Positions 54,951 through 64,000 of a stretch of 64,000 nt of DNA are shown in pieces. The position numbers were made by a program, and so were the translations under genes. Position 1 is the first letter of the stretch. Every line of letters starts with the position of its first letter. The notes under the pieces were generated by a model. That model was not told where the DNA came from. It saw only the letters and a program-made list of their open reading frames with translations, and ran no database searches. Origin of the DNA: Eublepharis macularius (lineage: Eukaryota > Chordata > Lepidosauria > Squamata > Eublepharidae); NCBI RefSeq assembly GCF_028583425.1, contig NC_072802.1, forward strand, positions 11,355,926 through 11,419,925, read 5' to 3'.

Positions 54951-55748
54951 CAGCGCCGGATATAGGGTTGCCCGTGCTCGGGGCAACCCTCGGCCGGCCA
55001 CCTTGCGCATGTGCGCACAGCGTGCGCGCGCTCCCCGCGTTGCGTGATGACATCACTTCGGTGACATCATCATGCAGGGCGGAACGGAGGTAGCGTGCGG
55101 GGCTCAGAAGCCGCTTGCGCCATTCGCCTCCCCGCAGGCGAATGGCGCGGGCCGCCTCACAACCCCCCGAGCTGCTTTTGCCTGCCCCGCAGAACAGGGG
55201 GCAGCCGGCTTGCCGGGCACCCCATGCCCTGCAGGGCAGGCAAAAGGCAGCGCAGTCCATCGTCAGATACAATTGGGTGTCATCTGCATATTGATGACAC
55301 TCAAGTCTGAAACTTCACACCAACTGGGCAAGGGGGCGCATATAGATGTTAAACAATAATGGGGAGAGTATTGCTCCCTTGACAGCAAGCCAACCACCCC
55401 CTGTCCTGCAGGGCAGGCAAAAGACAGCATGGGGGGCTGTGGGGCCGCCCGTGCCATTCGCCTGCCCCGCAGGACAGGGGGCGGCCGGCCGCCCCCTGTC
55501 CTGTAGGGCAGGCAAATGGCGCGGGTGGCTGTGCTGCGCCTTTTGCCTGCCCTGCAGGGCAGGGGGTGCGTGGCAAGCTGTCCGCCCCCTGTCCTGCGGG
55601 GCAGGCAAATGGCATGGGGGGCTGCAAGGCTGCCCGCGCTGCTGCCTGTGCCCTCTGGCAGCTGGCAGCTGCTCCTGGCGCCCCCTCCCTGGTGGGGACG
55701 GGGGCAGACTGCCCCCCTTCCCCCCCTCGATCCGGCCCTGATTCAGAT
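54943..55748. mobile_element. GC-rich non-autonomous hAT-type element inside L2, 8-bp TSD
   Basis: Element 54951-55740 (790 bp): CAGCGCCGGAT / ATCCGGCCCTG termini, perfect duplication ATTCAGAT at 54943-54950 and 55741-55748. Inside are repeated CCTGCCCTGCAGGGCAGG-like palindromes. It contains a 125-bp inverted L2 fragment (55258-55385). Confidence 0.9.
55258..55385 (-). mobile_element. L2 fragment, inverted, nested in the hAT-type element
   Basis: It is the reverse complement of the L2 RT region at 56510-56636 (around the YADD box) with several differences, so it comes from another L2 copy. Confidence 0.85.
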
Positions 55749-57634
55749 ATTAGCTGTGAGGCTTTGTGGAGCTTTTTTGCTGATAAAATCTTCTCTCTCC
55801 ACCGTGACTTGCCAGCCACAGTTGATTCAGTGAATGAGCTAGAGACCCCTTGGCCATCTTCAGGGTCAATATTTGATCATTTCGGCCCACTCTCTGGGGA
55901 GGAAATTGACTGGACCCTGCAATCAGTTAGGCCCAGCACATGTCCCTTGGACCCATGCCCATCGTGGCTGGTAAAAGCCAGTGCTGAGGGGCTGCGGTCC
56001 TCATTGGAGGCCATTGTTAACCTAACCTTAGGCTCCAGGGTTTTTCCTGGGCCATTAAAGGAAGCTGTGGTGAGGCCTCTTTTAAAGAAACTGTCACTTG
56101 ACCCCACTGGCCTTGTCAATTACCACCTGGTTTCGAACCTCCCGTTTCTGGGAAAGGTGATTGAGCAGGCGGTGGTGGAACAGCTGCAGGGCTTCCTGAA
56201 GGATGTCTCAGCCCTAGACCCCTTCCAGTCTAGGTTCCATCTGGGATATGTGACGGAGACGTTGCTGGTCACCCTCACAGACGATCTTCGTAGACATCTG
56301 GATCGAGGCGGCTCAGTGCTGCTGATATTATTGGATCTGTCGGCAGCGTTCGATACAGTCGATTATGATCTTCTGACTCACCGCCTCGCTGATGTGGGGA
56401 TTTGAGTGACTGCCTTACAGTGGCTTCTCTCTTTTCTCCATAGTCAGGGACAGAGGGTGGTGCTTGGGGAGAAATTGTCATCCGCCACCCTTTGGTGTGC
56501 GGGGTCCCACAGGGAGCAATATTCTCCCCATTATTGTTTAACATCCATATGACCCCCTTGCCCAGTTGGTGTGAAGTTTCAGACTTGGGTGTCATCAATA
56601 TGCAGATGACACCCAGTTGTATCTGATGATGGACGGCCGGCCTGGCTCAGCCCCAGATGTCCTGGAACATGCTTTTACAGCTGTGACTGGTTGGTTGAAG
56701 CAGAGTCAGCTGAAACTGAACCCGATGAAGACGGAGGTCCTGTACTTAAGCCACAGGGGATTAGGTTCAGGACTCCAGCTCCTGGCCCTCAATGGGCCAG
56801 TTCCGGGGGTTAAGAGCCTGGGGGTGATCTTGGATGCCTCCCTGAAAATGGAGGCACAGGTCACAGCGGTTGTCAGGTCCTCTTTTTTCCATCTGTGGCA
56901 GACCAGGCAACTTGTCCCTTACCTGTCAACCCGTGACTTAACTACAGTGATCCAAGCAACTGTCATCTCTAGGCTAGATTACTGTAACTTGCTCTATGTG
57001 GGGCTGCCCTTGAGCCTGACCCGGAGATTACAGCTGGTACAAAATGCAGCAGCGCATGTTATTATTACAAGAGTGCCAACACCGTTCTTATGTGAGCTGC
57101 ATTGGTTGCCAGTGGAGTACTGGATCTGATTCGAGGTTCTGGTATTGACCTATAAGGCCCTGTGTGGACTGGGACCAGTGTATCTACAGGACCATCCCTC
57201 CCCATATATTCCCCAGAGGACACTCCGATCAGGGGACAAACAGCTGTTGGTGGTCCCTGGCCCCAAGGAGGCCCGCTTAGCCTCGACTAGAGCCAGGGCC
57301 TTTTCTGTCCTGGCTCCCACCTGGTGGAAAACTCTTGTCTGCTGAAATCAGGGCCTGGTAGGACCTACTATCTTTTTGCCGGGCCTGCAAGACAGAGTTG
57401 TTCCGCCAAGCATATGGCTGAGGCTGGGCCTCCACCGGCCTGGAAAAAAGGGGTGTATAAATCTTAACCCTCCCTATGAAGGCTGTCCACCATCCTGTTT
57501 TAAATGTGTTGTTTTTAATGAACATGATTTTTTAATTGTATTTTTAATATGTTGTTATCTGCCCTGAGCCCGCTTGTGGGAAGGGCGGAATACAAATTTG
57601 AAATAATAAATAAATAAATAAATAAATAAATAAA
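55741..57634 (+). mobile_element. L2 LINE, 3' part (reverse transcriptase to tail)
   Basis: It continues the L2 after the hAT insertion: ETLLVTLTDDL, LLDLSAAFDTVD (about 56330), YADD at 56599-56610, then QLKLNPMKTEVL-type motifs and the 3' UTR with 'ctgagcccgcttgtggg' and an (AAAT)n tail (57600-57634). A stop at about 56403 and frame changes near 56520 and 57125 make it inactive. Confidence 0.92.
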
Positions 57635-57635
57635 A

Positions 57636-57808
57636 TATTATTATCCTCACAAAAAAATATCCTGTGAGGTGAGTGGGGCTGAGAGAGCTCTGAGAGAGCT
57701 CTGACTGATCCAAGGTCACCCTTGGCTTCAAGTGGAGGAGGGGGGAATCAGTCCTGGCTCTCCAGAGTAGAGTCCTGCACTCCTAACCACTACACCAAAC
57801 CTAAAACA
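57636..57808 (-). mobile_element. tRNA-derived SINE, joined to the L2 tail
   Basis: The head TTTGGTGTAGTGGTTAGGAG is at the right on the minus strand. The L2-like tail has fused with the AAAT array of the L2. Confidence 0.8.
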
Positions 57809-58587
57809 CGTCATATGTATGTTTGCAAGACCCTAGGTCTGAATGATCTAAGGGCCAATCCAAACTAGGCCTACTCAGAAGTCCCATTTTTTTAATGGGC
57901 TTACTCACAGGAAGGTGTTTTTGAGTCTTCCCATCTGAGTAGTACCTCGACTTTGGTTGGATCTATTCCCAAGCCCCTCCCCGATACTCGGCACCCCAGA
58001 AAATCCAGCTCCTCTTTATGAAATTTGTGTTGGTACAGAGTTTTTAGCACTTCTTGCACCAATTTCACATGGGACTCATAGTCCTCTGAATACACCATCA
58101 CATCATCAAGATAAACAATCAACCCCTTATAGAGGTACTTGTGTAGTACTTCATTAATTAAATTCACGAACACCCCAGGAGCCCCCTGCAACCCGAAAGA
58201 CATGACTCAATATTCAAATTGCCCCAGGGGGTATTTAAAAATGTCTTCCACTCATCCCCCTCCTTTATTTGTACTTGGAAATATGCATCTCAGAGGTCCC
58301 GCTTTGTGAATATTTTTCCCTGAGCCGCTACCCCCAACAAGTCTCTGATCAATGGGATGGGGTAGGTGTTCAACATCGAGACCACATTGATTCCCCTATA
58401 GTCTGTGCACAATCGCAGGCCCCTGTCCTTTTTCTTCCTGAATAACACTGGGGCAGCATGAGGAGAGCTAGATGGCCATATGAAACCTCGCCCCAGGTTT
58501 TTATCAATGAACTTATGTAACTCTGCTCTTTCTCCTGGGCTCATCAAGTAAATGTTCCCCTTCAGCAACTTAGTCCCCGGGATCAAC

Positions 58588-58827
58588 TCAGAGCGGGACC
58601 ACAAGTGACGCCTGACACAGGTTGGACACTAGTCAGCTTCCCTCAAGTTTTGATGGGAAATGTAGGCATCCTAGTCTTGCAGCTTGACTCTCTGACTGCT
58701 GTCCAATGGACTTTTCAACTGTCACTTGTCCAACATTCCGCCAAGCTGCCCACATTTCCCATCAAAACTTGAGGGAAGCTGGCAAGTGTCCAACCTGTGT
58801 CAGGCGTCACTTGTGGTCCCACTCTCA
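58588..58827. mobile_element. foldback MITE with 3-bp TSD inside copy D pol
   Basis: Element 58591-58824. The ends GAGCGGGACCACAAGTGACG and the inverse extend to about 85-bp arms (CCTCAAGTTTTGATGGGAAATG in both). Comparison with pol of the other copies shows the uninterrupted target had a single TCA; here TCA is on both sides. A 3-bp TSD points to PIF/Harbinger-like transposition, but I cannot prove it. Confidence 0.8.
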
Positions 58828-59435
58828 ATCACACAATCCGTAGCTCTGTGAGGGGGTAGTTCATTCATCTCCTCCTCTTCAAACACTTGACTGAGGTCCT
58901 GGTACTGTGGGGGGATGCTTTCCCTCTCTTCCATAGTTAAGCACACAGTCTCTGGGAGCGGGGAGGATCTTGGCCCCACTTGGCGTCCCATACATGTTTT
59001 TGGCAAGCTTCAGAAGGGAAACACAGCTCATCGGCCTTCCACCTCACGTAGGGGTCGTGGTCCCACAACCATCTTACTTCCAACACCTAAGGGAACTTGG
59101 TGGCCGGGCTGACTACAAAAGTCCTTTCTTCCCAATGTCTGCCCATTCCCATCGGGGCAGCCTCGGTTTTATAACTAGGGGGGTTCCCCTTCATGACCGT
59201 CCTGTCCATCTGTTCAAACACCAGAGGCTCAGGTAGTTTCGTCACCTCCAGACCCAACCCCGTCACTAGCACTGGGGCGATCAAGTCTCTGCTGCACCCC
59301 AAGTCAATCAAGCTCCTTACCCTGATATTCGTCCCTCTCCAGGGGTTTAACAAAGTGACCACTATAGAAAACAATGCTCCCTTTGGACTCACCCTCTGCG
59401 GCACCGGAACTTCTGCAACCCGTCGGCTGGTGTCT

Positions 59436-60330
59436 TCACAGCAGGTCTCCACGGTTTCCCATCGGTGATCTCGGCTTCCCTTCATTGTCCGATGAGAGCT
59501 CTTCACTTGCAGTGTCCCTCTCCTCCTCTGGCACCATGGCTACCACTGCTGCTTCCTTCCTGGAAGTGCATTGGGGCTTCTCCTTCGAGTGCCTCTCTGG
59601 TAGCCTCCTCAGTTTTGGTGCCAGCCCTGGCTGGCTCTTTTCCTCACCTGGACACTGCAGCAAAGTGGCCTGCTTCCCTGCATCTCAAACACAGCCCTTG
59701 TCTCATTCTCCGATCTTTCTCACTCAAGGAAACATTGGCTTCTGACCTCCCTCGGTCCCGGGGCCGAGCGTCCATCAAACTTTTCTGCTTACTGGTTTGA
59801 TGCTGCAACTTCAGTAACTTTACTATCTGCTCCCGATTTTCGACCTCACAAGCCAGTTGAATCCAGCCCAGAAGGGTTCGAGGGTCATCTTGCACCATCG
59901 CTTTAGCTACCAGATCTGGGTTCAGGCCAGCTCTGAAAAACTCTATCTTCACCCCTTCCATCCAGTCCCTCAGTTTAGCCACATACTCTCGGAACTCTGC
60001 TGCATACTCCCAGACTGGACAGTTGCCCTGCCTTATCTGCCTCAGGTGGGTTCTTTCCTTCTCCTTCTCAAGAGGGTCCTTGTATTGCTCCTTTAGAGCC
60101 TGGAAGAATGCTTCCACACTACCCAGTTCTAGGACTTGCGTTGAGCACAGAGTAACATACCATTTAGCTGCCAAGCCTCCCAGCCAAGATCCTATGTAGC
60201 TTACTTGGCTCAGTTCATCTGGGAAGGTGTGGCCCCATTCTCTTAGAAAAAAACCACCCCAAGTTGCAATTTTTCAGTATCATAAACATGTGTACTTGAA
60301 TTTTGCTTCAAAGGTCAGAAGACTCATCAT
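59436..60330 (-). pseudogene. chromovirus copy D: gag C-terminal part
   Basis: Capsid C-terminal half (FLREWGHTF, AAKWYV, LLGWIQLACEVENREQ motifs) and a zinc knuckle CLRC...GHFAA in which a 2-bp loss shifts the frame just before the last cysteine (about 59660). The frame then continues to the GGGAAAC heptamer at 59454-59460. The N-terminal part is missing; homology fades at about 60330. Confidence 0.88.
59454..59460 (-). promoter_or_regulatory. -1 frameshift heptamer GGGAAAC of copy D
   Basis: It reads G GGA AAC in the downstream gag frame on the minus strand, close to the gag end, as in copies A and B despite the overall divergence. Confidence 0.65.
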
Positions 60331-60334
60331 GGAG

Positions 60335-60850
60335 GACCCATCATGGAGTGCTCAACAGATGCCTGGCGCCTTCATTCATGGAGGATGCACAGTGCAGGCA
60401 TAGGTTTCCTTCTGCCAAGATTCTTACAGGGAATGAAGATGGTGAACTGTAAAAACCTCGCTGATAAGCCATAGCAGTGATTAAAAGAAAAGCTTTCTTA
60501 GCCAGCCATGCTGGCTAACTTAAATCCGACCTTTGTTGCTTATTTGCAACAAGAGTTAATTTTGCAGCTCAGCTAACATTCCACATAGCAAGTCTGTCTT
60601 TTTACAAACTGCTTAGTGGAATAGATGGGAGAGTTACAGGAAGTTGAGAGGAAAGAGAAGATAATGAGCAGTGTTGGGGGAACCTGTCCCCTGAGAAATA
60701 TGCCAAAAAAGCCTCTTTTATGTATTTATTTATTTGAAATATTTATGTCCTGCCTTATCTCCATGGGCTTAAGACAGAACGGGAAGGCCATTTATGCAAA
60801 GGATCCTGCCATGCTTTAATGACATTGTCAGCCACAATACCATCAGGTGC
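60335..60850. other. unclassified stretch
   Basis: A short 'tatttatttatttgaaatatt' piece (60722-60745) looks like the left end of an old SINE or LINE tail. Nothing else is supported. Confidence 0.4.
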
Positions 60851-60854
60851 TGTG

Positions 60855-60962
60855 GTTACCATCCTCCAGGTGATGCCGGAAGTTCTCCTAGAACTTATCT
60901 CCAGGAAATGGTCACTTCAGCCATCACATCCCAGTTGAGTTCCCTGCCTTCCCCAAACTCTG
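60855..60962. mobile_element. fragment of a TAGGGTT-family MITE
   Basis: GGTTACCATCCTCCAGGTG and the later 'ccctgccttccccaaactc' follow the family order. It is cut by the CR1. Confidence 0.45.
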
Positions 60963-61577
60963 CAGCAGCAAAAAAGGTGAACACAATCTTGGGGTGTTTC
61001 AAGAAAGGCATAACATTGAAATCACAGGTTGTCATTGTCCCACTATATACTGTGTTGGTCAGGCCCTACCTGGAGTATTGTGCGCAGTCCAGGAGGCCTC
61101 ACTGCAAAAAGGACACAAACAAATTGGAACAGGTGCAGAGGAGAGCAACCAGGATAATCGGGGCCTGGAAATCAAGCCCTACAAGGAAAGACTGAGGGAC
61201 CTGGGAATGTTCAGTTTGGAGATGAGGAGGTTGAGGGTAGACATGATTGCTCTCATGAGGTATTTAAAATGCTGTCACTTAGAGGAGGGAAGGGAGCTGT
61301 TCCTGTTGGCAAGAGAGGATACGACTTGAAACAATGGGTTTAAACTACAGGAAAGAAGTTACCTGCTGGTCATTAGGGAAAACTTCTTCACATTAAGAGT
61401 AATTCAGCATTGGAATCGGCTGCCTAGGGATGTGATGGTTTGTTCTCATTGACATTCTTCAAGGAGCGGCTGGACAAATACTTGTCAGGGATGCTTTAGG
61501 CTGTTCCTGCATTGGGCGGGGGGGTTGAACTAGATGGTTTGTAAGGCCCCTACCAACTCTATGATTCTATGATTCTT
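60963..61577 (+). mobile_element. CR1 LINE 3' fragment, older copy
   Basis: Same segment as 4110-4723 but with many differences and stops; ends ATTCTATGATTCT. Confidence 0.9.
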
Positions 61578-61939
61578 GTCATAATCAACATCAGTAGGGT
61601 TTATTCAACATCAATATATTTAATGGTCAACATGGCCCCATCTGTTGACACTTAAATCTGGAGATTGGAGCCACAGACAGATAAAACAGATCTTTCTACA
61701 AACTTGAGAAAAACCCAGATTTGCAGGAAAATCTGAAATCTTTAAAAGAAAAACCCAAATACTTTTTAAACCATCTAAAATGATAAAAGCTGCTCCTGCA
61801 GCTTTAAGAATCAAATACCCTTAGTGGTCATTGATAGGCAACCACAACAGAATTGCCAGCCTTCAAGCCTCAGTTGCTTAAAGGGAGGGGATGGGGTAGG
61901 GCTGTTTCCATTGCTGATTTGGCCTTTGAGGGAGGACAT

Positions 61940-62390
61940 TGTCATATATGCCTCCTGCATATCTGCCATGGATGTATGTTGTCTCTGACTCTGGTCTCTG
62001 AGGGTAGGGGAAGTTCTTTATTGCTGTAATGCCAGTAGGTTATCTTGCAAATGTTTACTTCCCCTTTCGCGCTCCACTGAGCCAGTGTCCTTGGATGCCA
62101 GCTGAAACTGGCTCGAGATGTATCTGTCTTGAGAAGCAAAGATAAGTTCATCTTTCTCACTGTCTAGTCTAAAATAATGTCTCACCCCAACCCCCCCTCT
62201 TATTAATGGTTCTTTCCCCAAAGGCGGGAATATTCCCTATAACTAACATTGCTGGGCCCATATACATCATTTCTACCAATTGCACTGTCTGAGCACCTTG
62301 TACTGAATGGACCTCTAATAAAGTTACTTCAACTGGAACACCTGTGTGTTAACTGTGGAGAACTTGGGGTCTAACTGCCAGGGACTGACA
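61940..62390 (+). mobile_element. solo LTR (TGTCATATATG family)
   Basis: It is 451 bp with TGTCATATATGCC and GGGACTGACA ends and AATAAA near the right end. It is similar over its length to 34617-35080. The flanking 5-mers (GACAT, CTTAT) do not match, so the TSD is lost or the LTR results from unequal recombination. Confidence 0.85.
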
Positions 62391-62507
62391 CTTATTATGG
62401 CCAGGCCTGGCAGCAACCAGCAAACAACTTGCTACTATATAACTTGCTTTACTCTCATAGGCCTGGCTTCTTGCTTCTATTCAACAGCAGCCATCCCATG
62501 AAAGTGC

Positions 62508-62600
62508 AGTGAAGTGGTTAGATTTCCAACTAGGATCTGGAAGACCCAGGTTCAAATCTCCACTCTACTGTGGAAGTTCACTGGGTTACTTTGGACCATC
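62508..62600 (+). mobile_element. tRNA-derived SINE head
   Basis: A-box-like AGTGGTTAGATTTCCAACTAGG and B box GGTTCAAATCTCC at tRNA spacing; the body is diverged. Confidence 0.65.
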
Positions 62601-62603
62601 TTA

Positions 62604-62840
62604 GGATTGCCAGGTGCCTACCAGTAGCGGGCAAATTCCTGACAGTTTGCCCCTCTGCTCACCAATCACTGGCAATTGGATGCATGCAACCTGGCAATCA
62701 TCCGCCTCCAGCAGGCAGCCCAGGCAAATGGTTGTGCGCACTTCCATACTGCATCATGATGGTATCACTTCTGGAAGTGATGTCATCATGTGCAAGTTGG
62801 GAGGTCATGCTCAATTTGTGCCAGGGCTGATTCTGGTGCA
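62604..62840. repeat. TAGGGTTACCAGG-family repeat, old copy
   Basis: 'aggattgccaggtgcc' start and a GGAAGTGATGTCATCATG block in the expected order. Confidence 0.45.
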
Positions 62841-62844
62841 AAGC

Positions 62845-63530
62845 TTGATTGCAATTCTGCCCCCCCCCATGCAATGGCACCACTTCTGGAACACCACTGG
62901 TGTCCTTGTACAACTGGGCTGGCCTCGCCAACACCATTCAACTGGTCCTGGGCTGGCCCAGTCTGTCCCAGCAACTAGCACTTCACAACTTGACTAGAGG
63001 ATGCTAAGGGATGAGAAGGAGGAAAAGCTGAAGACGGGCAGATGAAAGTAGGTTGGCTGGTGAGTGGGAAGGAGAGAAAGAAGCAAGAAAAGAAGAGAGG
63101 TTCTTGGGACTTTCAAGAAAAGGGAATGGGAAATAGCGCAGGAGGGGGAAATGAGATGGCCCACAAGTGCTTGCAGGTCACCCACTTGTATTATATAGTT
63201 AAGTATGTAGCATTTGATTAGGATAAATTCATTAATATCCATAAATGTTGATTCACTCAACAGGCAAACAGATTTCCTGTTGGGAAGCCAATACCCTGAA
63301 GGTCCAAAGCGAAAGGTCAGACATGCTCAACCTTGTTTCTCTACTAGCCTTAGAGAATATGATCTAATATGTTGGGGCCCCTCAGTAGAATTACCAGGTT
63401 GCCCGCCATGGCACCTGCCATTGGCTCTCCCTAACTCTCTCAGCAGGAGAAAATAGGGAGGGGGGTGCTGTTGCAGCTGCTGCAGGCACAACACTCTAAG
63501 AATTTCCCTAATCTTTGTGGTTTTATCACA
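62845..63530. other. unclassified stretch
   Basis: No gene, array or shared repeat that I can support. Confidence 0.4.
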
Positions 63531-63533
63531 AAG

Positions 63534-63771
63534 ATTGGGAGAATTGTATTGTCGAAGGCTTTCACGGCCGGAGAACGATGGTTGTCGTGGGTTTTCCGGG
63601 CTGTATTGCCGTGGTCTTGGCATTGTAGTTCCTGACGTTTCGCCAGCAGCTGTGGCTGGCATCTTCAGAGGTGAAGATGCCAGCCACAGCTGCTGGCGAA
63701 ACATCAGGAACTACAATGCCAAGACCACGGCAATACAGCCCGGAAAACCCACGACAACCATTGGGAGAATT
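63534..63771. mobile_element. Penelope-like element terminal inverted pair with 12-bp TSD
   Basis: Element 63546-63759. The left arm, from GTATTGTCGAAGGCTTTCACG through 'tggcattgtagttcctgac', is mirrored by the right arm. The right arm lacks the outermost ~35 bp. The plus-strand frame reads EDASHSCWRNIRNYNAK and TTAIQPGKPTTTI, which I recognise as the C-terminal end of reptile Penelope-like ORFs. A perfect 12-bp duplication ATTGGGAGAATT lies at 63534-63545 and 63760-63771. Confidence 0.75.
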
Positions 63772-64000
63772 TCTAGACCATCATAGGGGTGGTGGTAGTG
63801 AAGTCATTTCCTGGTGATCAATTGGAATGCTGTCCTTCTCCACATTCTGCCCCTCAAAGGCTCCTTGTGGTCTCCAGTGTAGGGCTGCCAAACCTAGCCC
63901 CCAATGTTGTGGTGTCACAGAGTAATTTGCCCCGTTGTTCCCCTGTGCATCCCCTTACATTCATTGCACACATCAACATTCTCAGGTTCAATTCCAAGTT

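Larger units (their letters stand above)
57905..59506 (-). pseudogene. chromovirus copy D: pol (protease + RT), truncated
   Basis: This is a more diverged family member. Protease at about 59087-59400 has its active site changed from DSG to DLG. The RT is interrupted by a 234-bp foldback element, then resumes with the ELIPGTK-like motif and carries YLDD (about 58102-58113). It ends abruptly at about 57905 before RNase H. There are stops at about 58200 and 58290. No LTR is left on either side. Confidence 0.9.

Noticed and set aside
61935..62395. TSD for the second solo LTR
   Set aside because: GACAT and CTTAT do not match well enough.

Overview
The window looks like intronic DNA of a squamate reptile (lizard- or gecko-type). 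It holds one recognisable host coding exon, the first coding exon of TRPC5 at 37872-38249, with a canonical acceptor before it and a donor after it. Almost everything else I could classify is transposable elements. The mixture (CR1, L2 and L1 LINEs, Penelope-like elements, 5S-rRNA-derived and tRNA-derived SINEs, many hAT-type elements, and Ty3/gypsy elements carrying a chromodomain) is what is known from squamate genomes.

Layout. 1-3656: decayed Ty3/gypsy chromovirus A (minus; pol runs off the window edge) next to a CR1 3' end (3657-4723). 6919-13861: chromovirus B (plus), full length, with LTRs that read as identical, intact gag and intact pol. 14080-16285: a foldback element split by an L1-mobilised, HAL1-like insert. 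17151-17665: two SINEs. 19020-27571: one CR1 split by chromovirus C (19053-25870, minus), which has 5-bp TSDs and 98% similar LTRs but broken gag and pol. 27.8-36 kb: L2, hAT and L1 pieces and a solo LTR with 5-bp TSD. 36.5-38.3 kb: a CR1 fragment, then the TRPC5 exon. 39207-41446: a 2.2-kb hAT-type element containing a minisatellite and a CR1. 42.3-43.6 kb: a CR1 inside a 5S-derived SINE. 46-53 kb: SINE, L2, hAT and Penelope-like copies. 53353-57634: a nearly complete L2 split by a GC-rich hAT element. 57905-60330: decayed chromovirus D with a small foldback element in pol. 61-64 kb: an old CR1, a second solo LTR and a Penelope-like inverted repeat.

How the parts work together. Chromoviruses A, B and C each carry, exactly 2 nt inside the 5' LTR, an 11-nt segment complementary to an internal LTR segment at the place where transcripts would start. 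That is the layout of self-primed reverse transcription known from Tf1 and the Sushi group. In copy A three adjacent positions differ from B and C, and they differ in both the primer and the binding site, so pairing is kept. Gag and pol overlap in the -1 frame at a canonical slippery heptamer GGGAAAC, kept in A, B and D and lost in C. Together with a DSG protease, YLDD reverse transcriptase, RNase H, DD35E integrase and a terminal chromodomain with a plausible aromatic cage, copy B looks like a recently inserted and possibly still competent Sushi/PEG10-type retrotransposon. Its gag is unusually long because of a large N-terminal, proline-rich extension.
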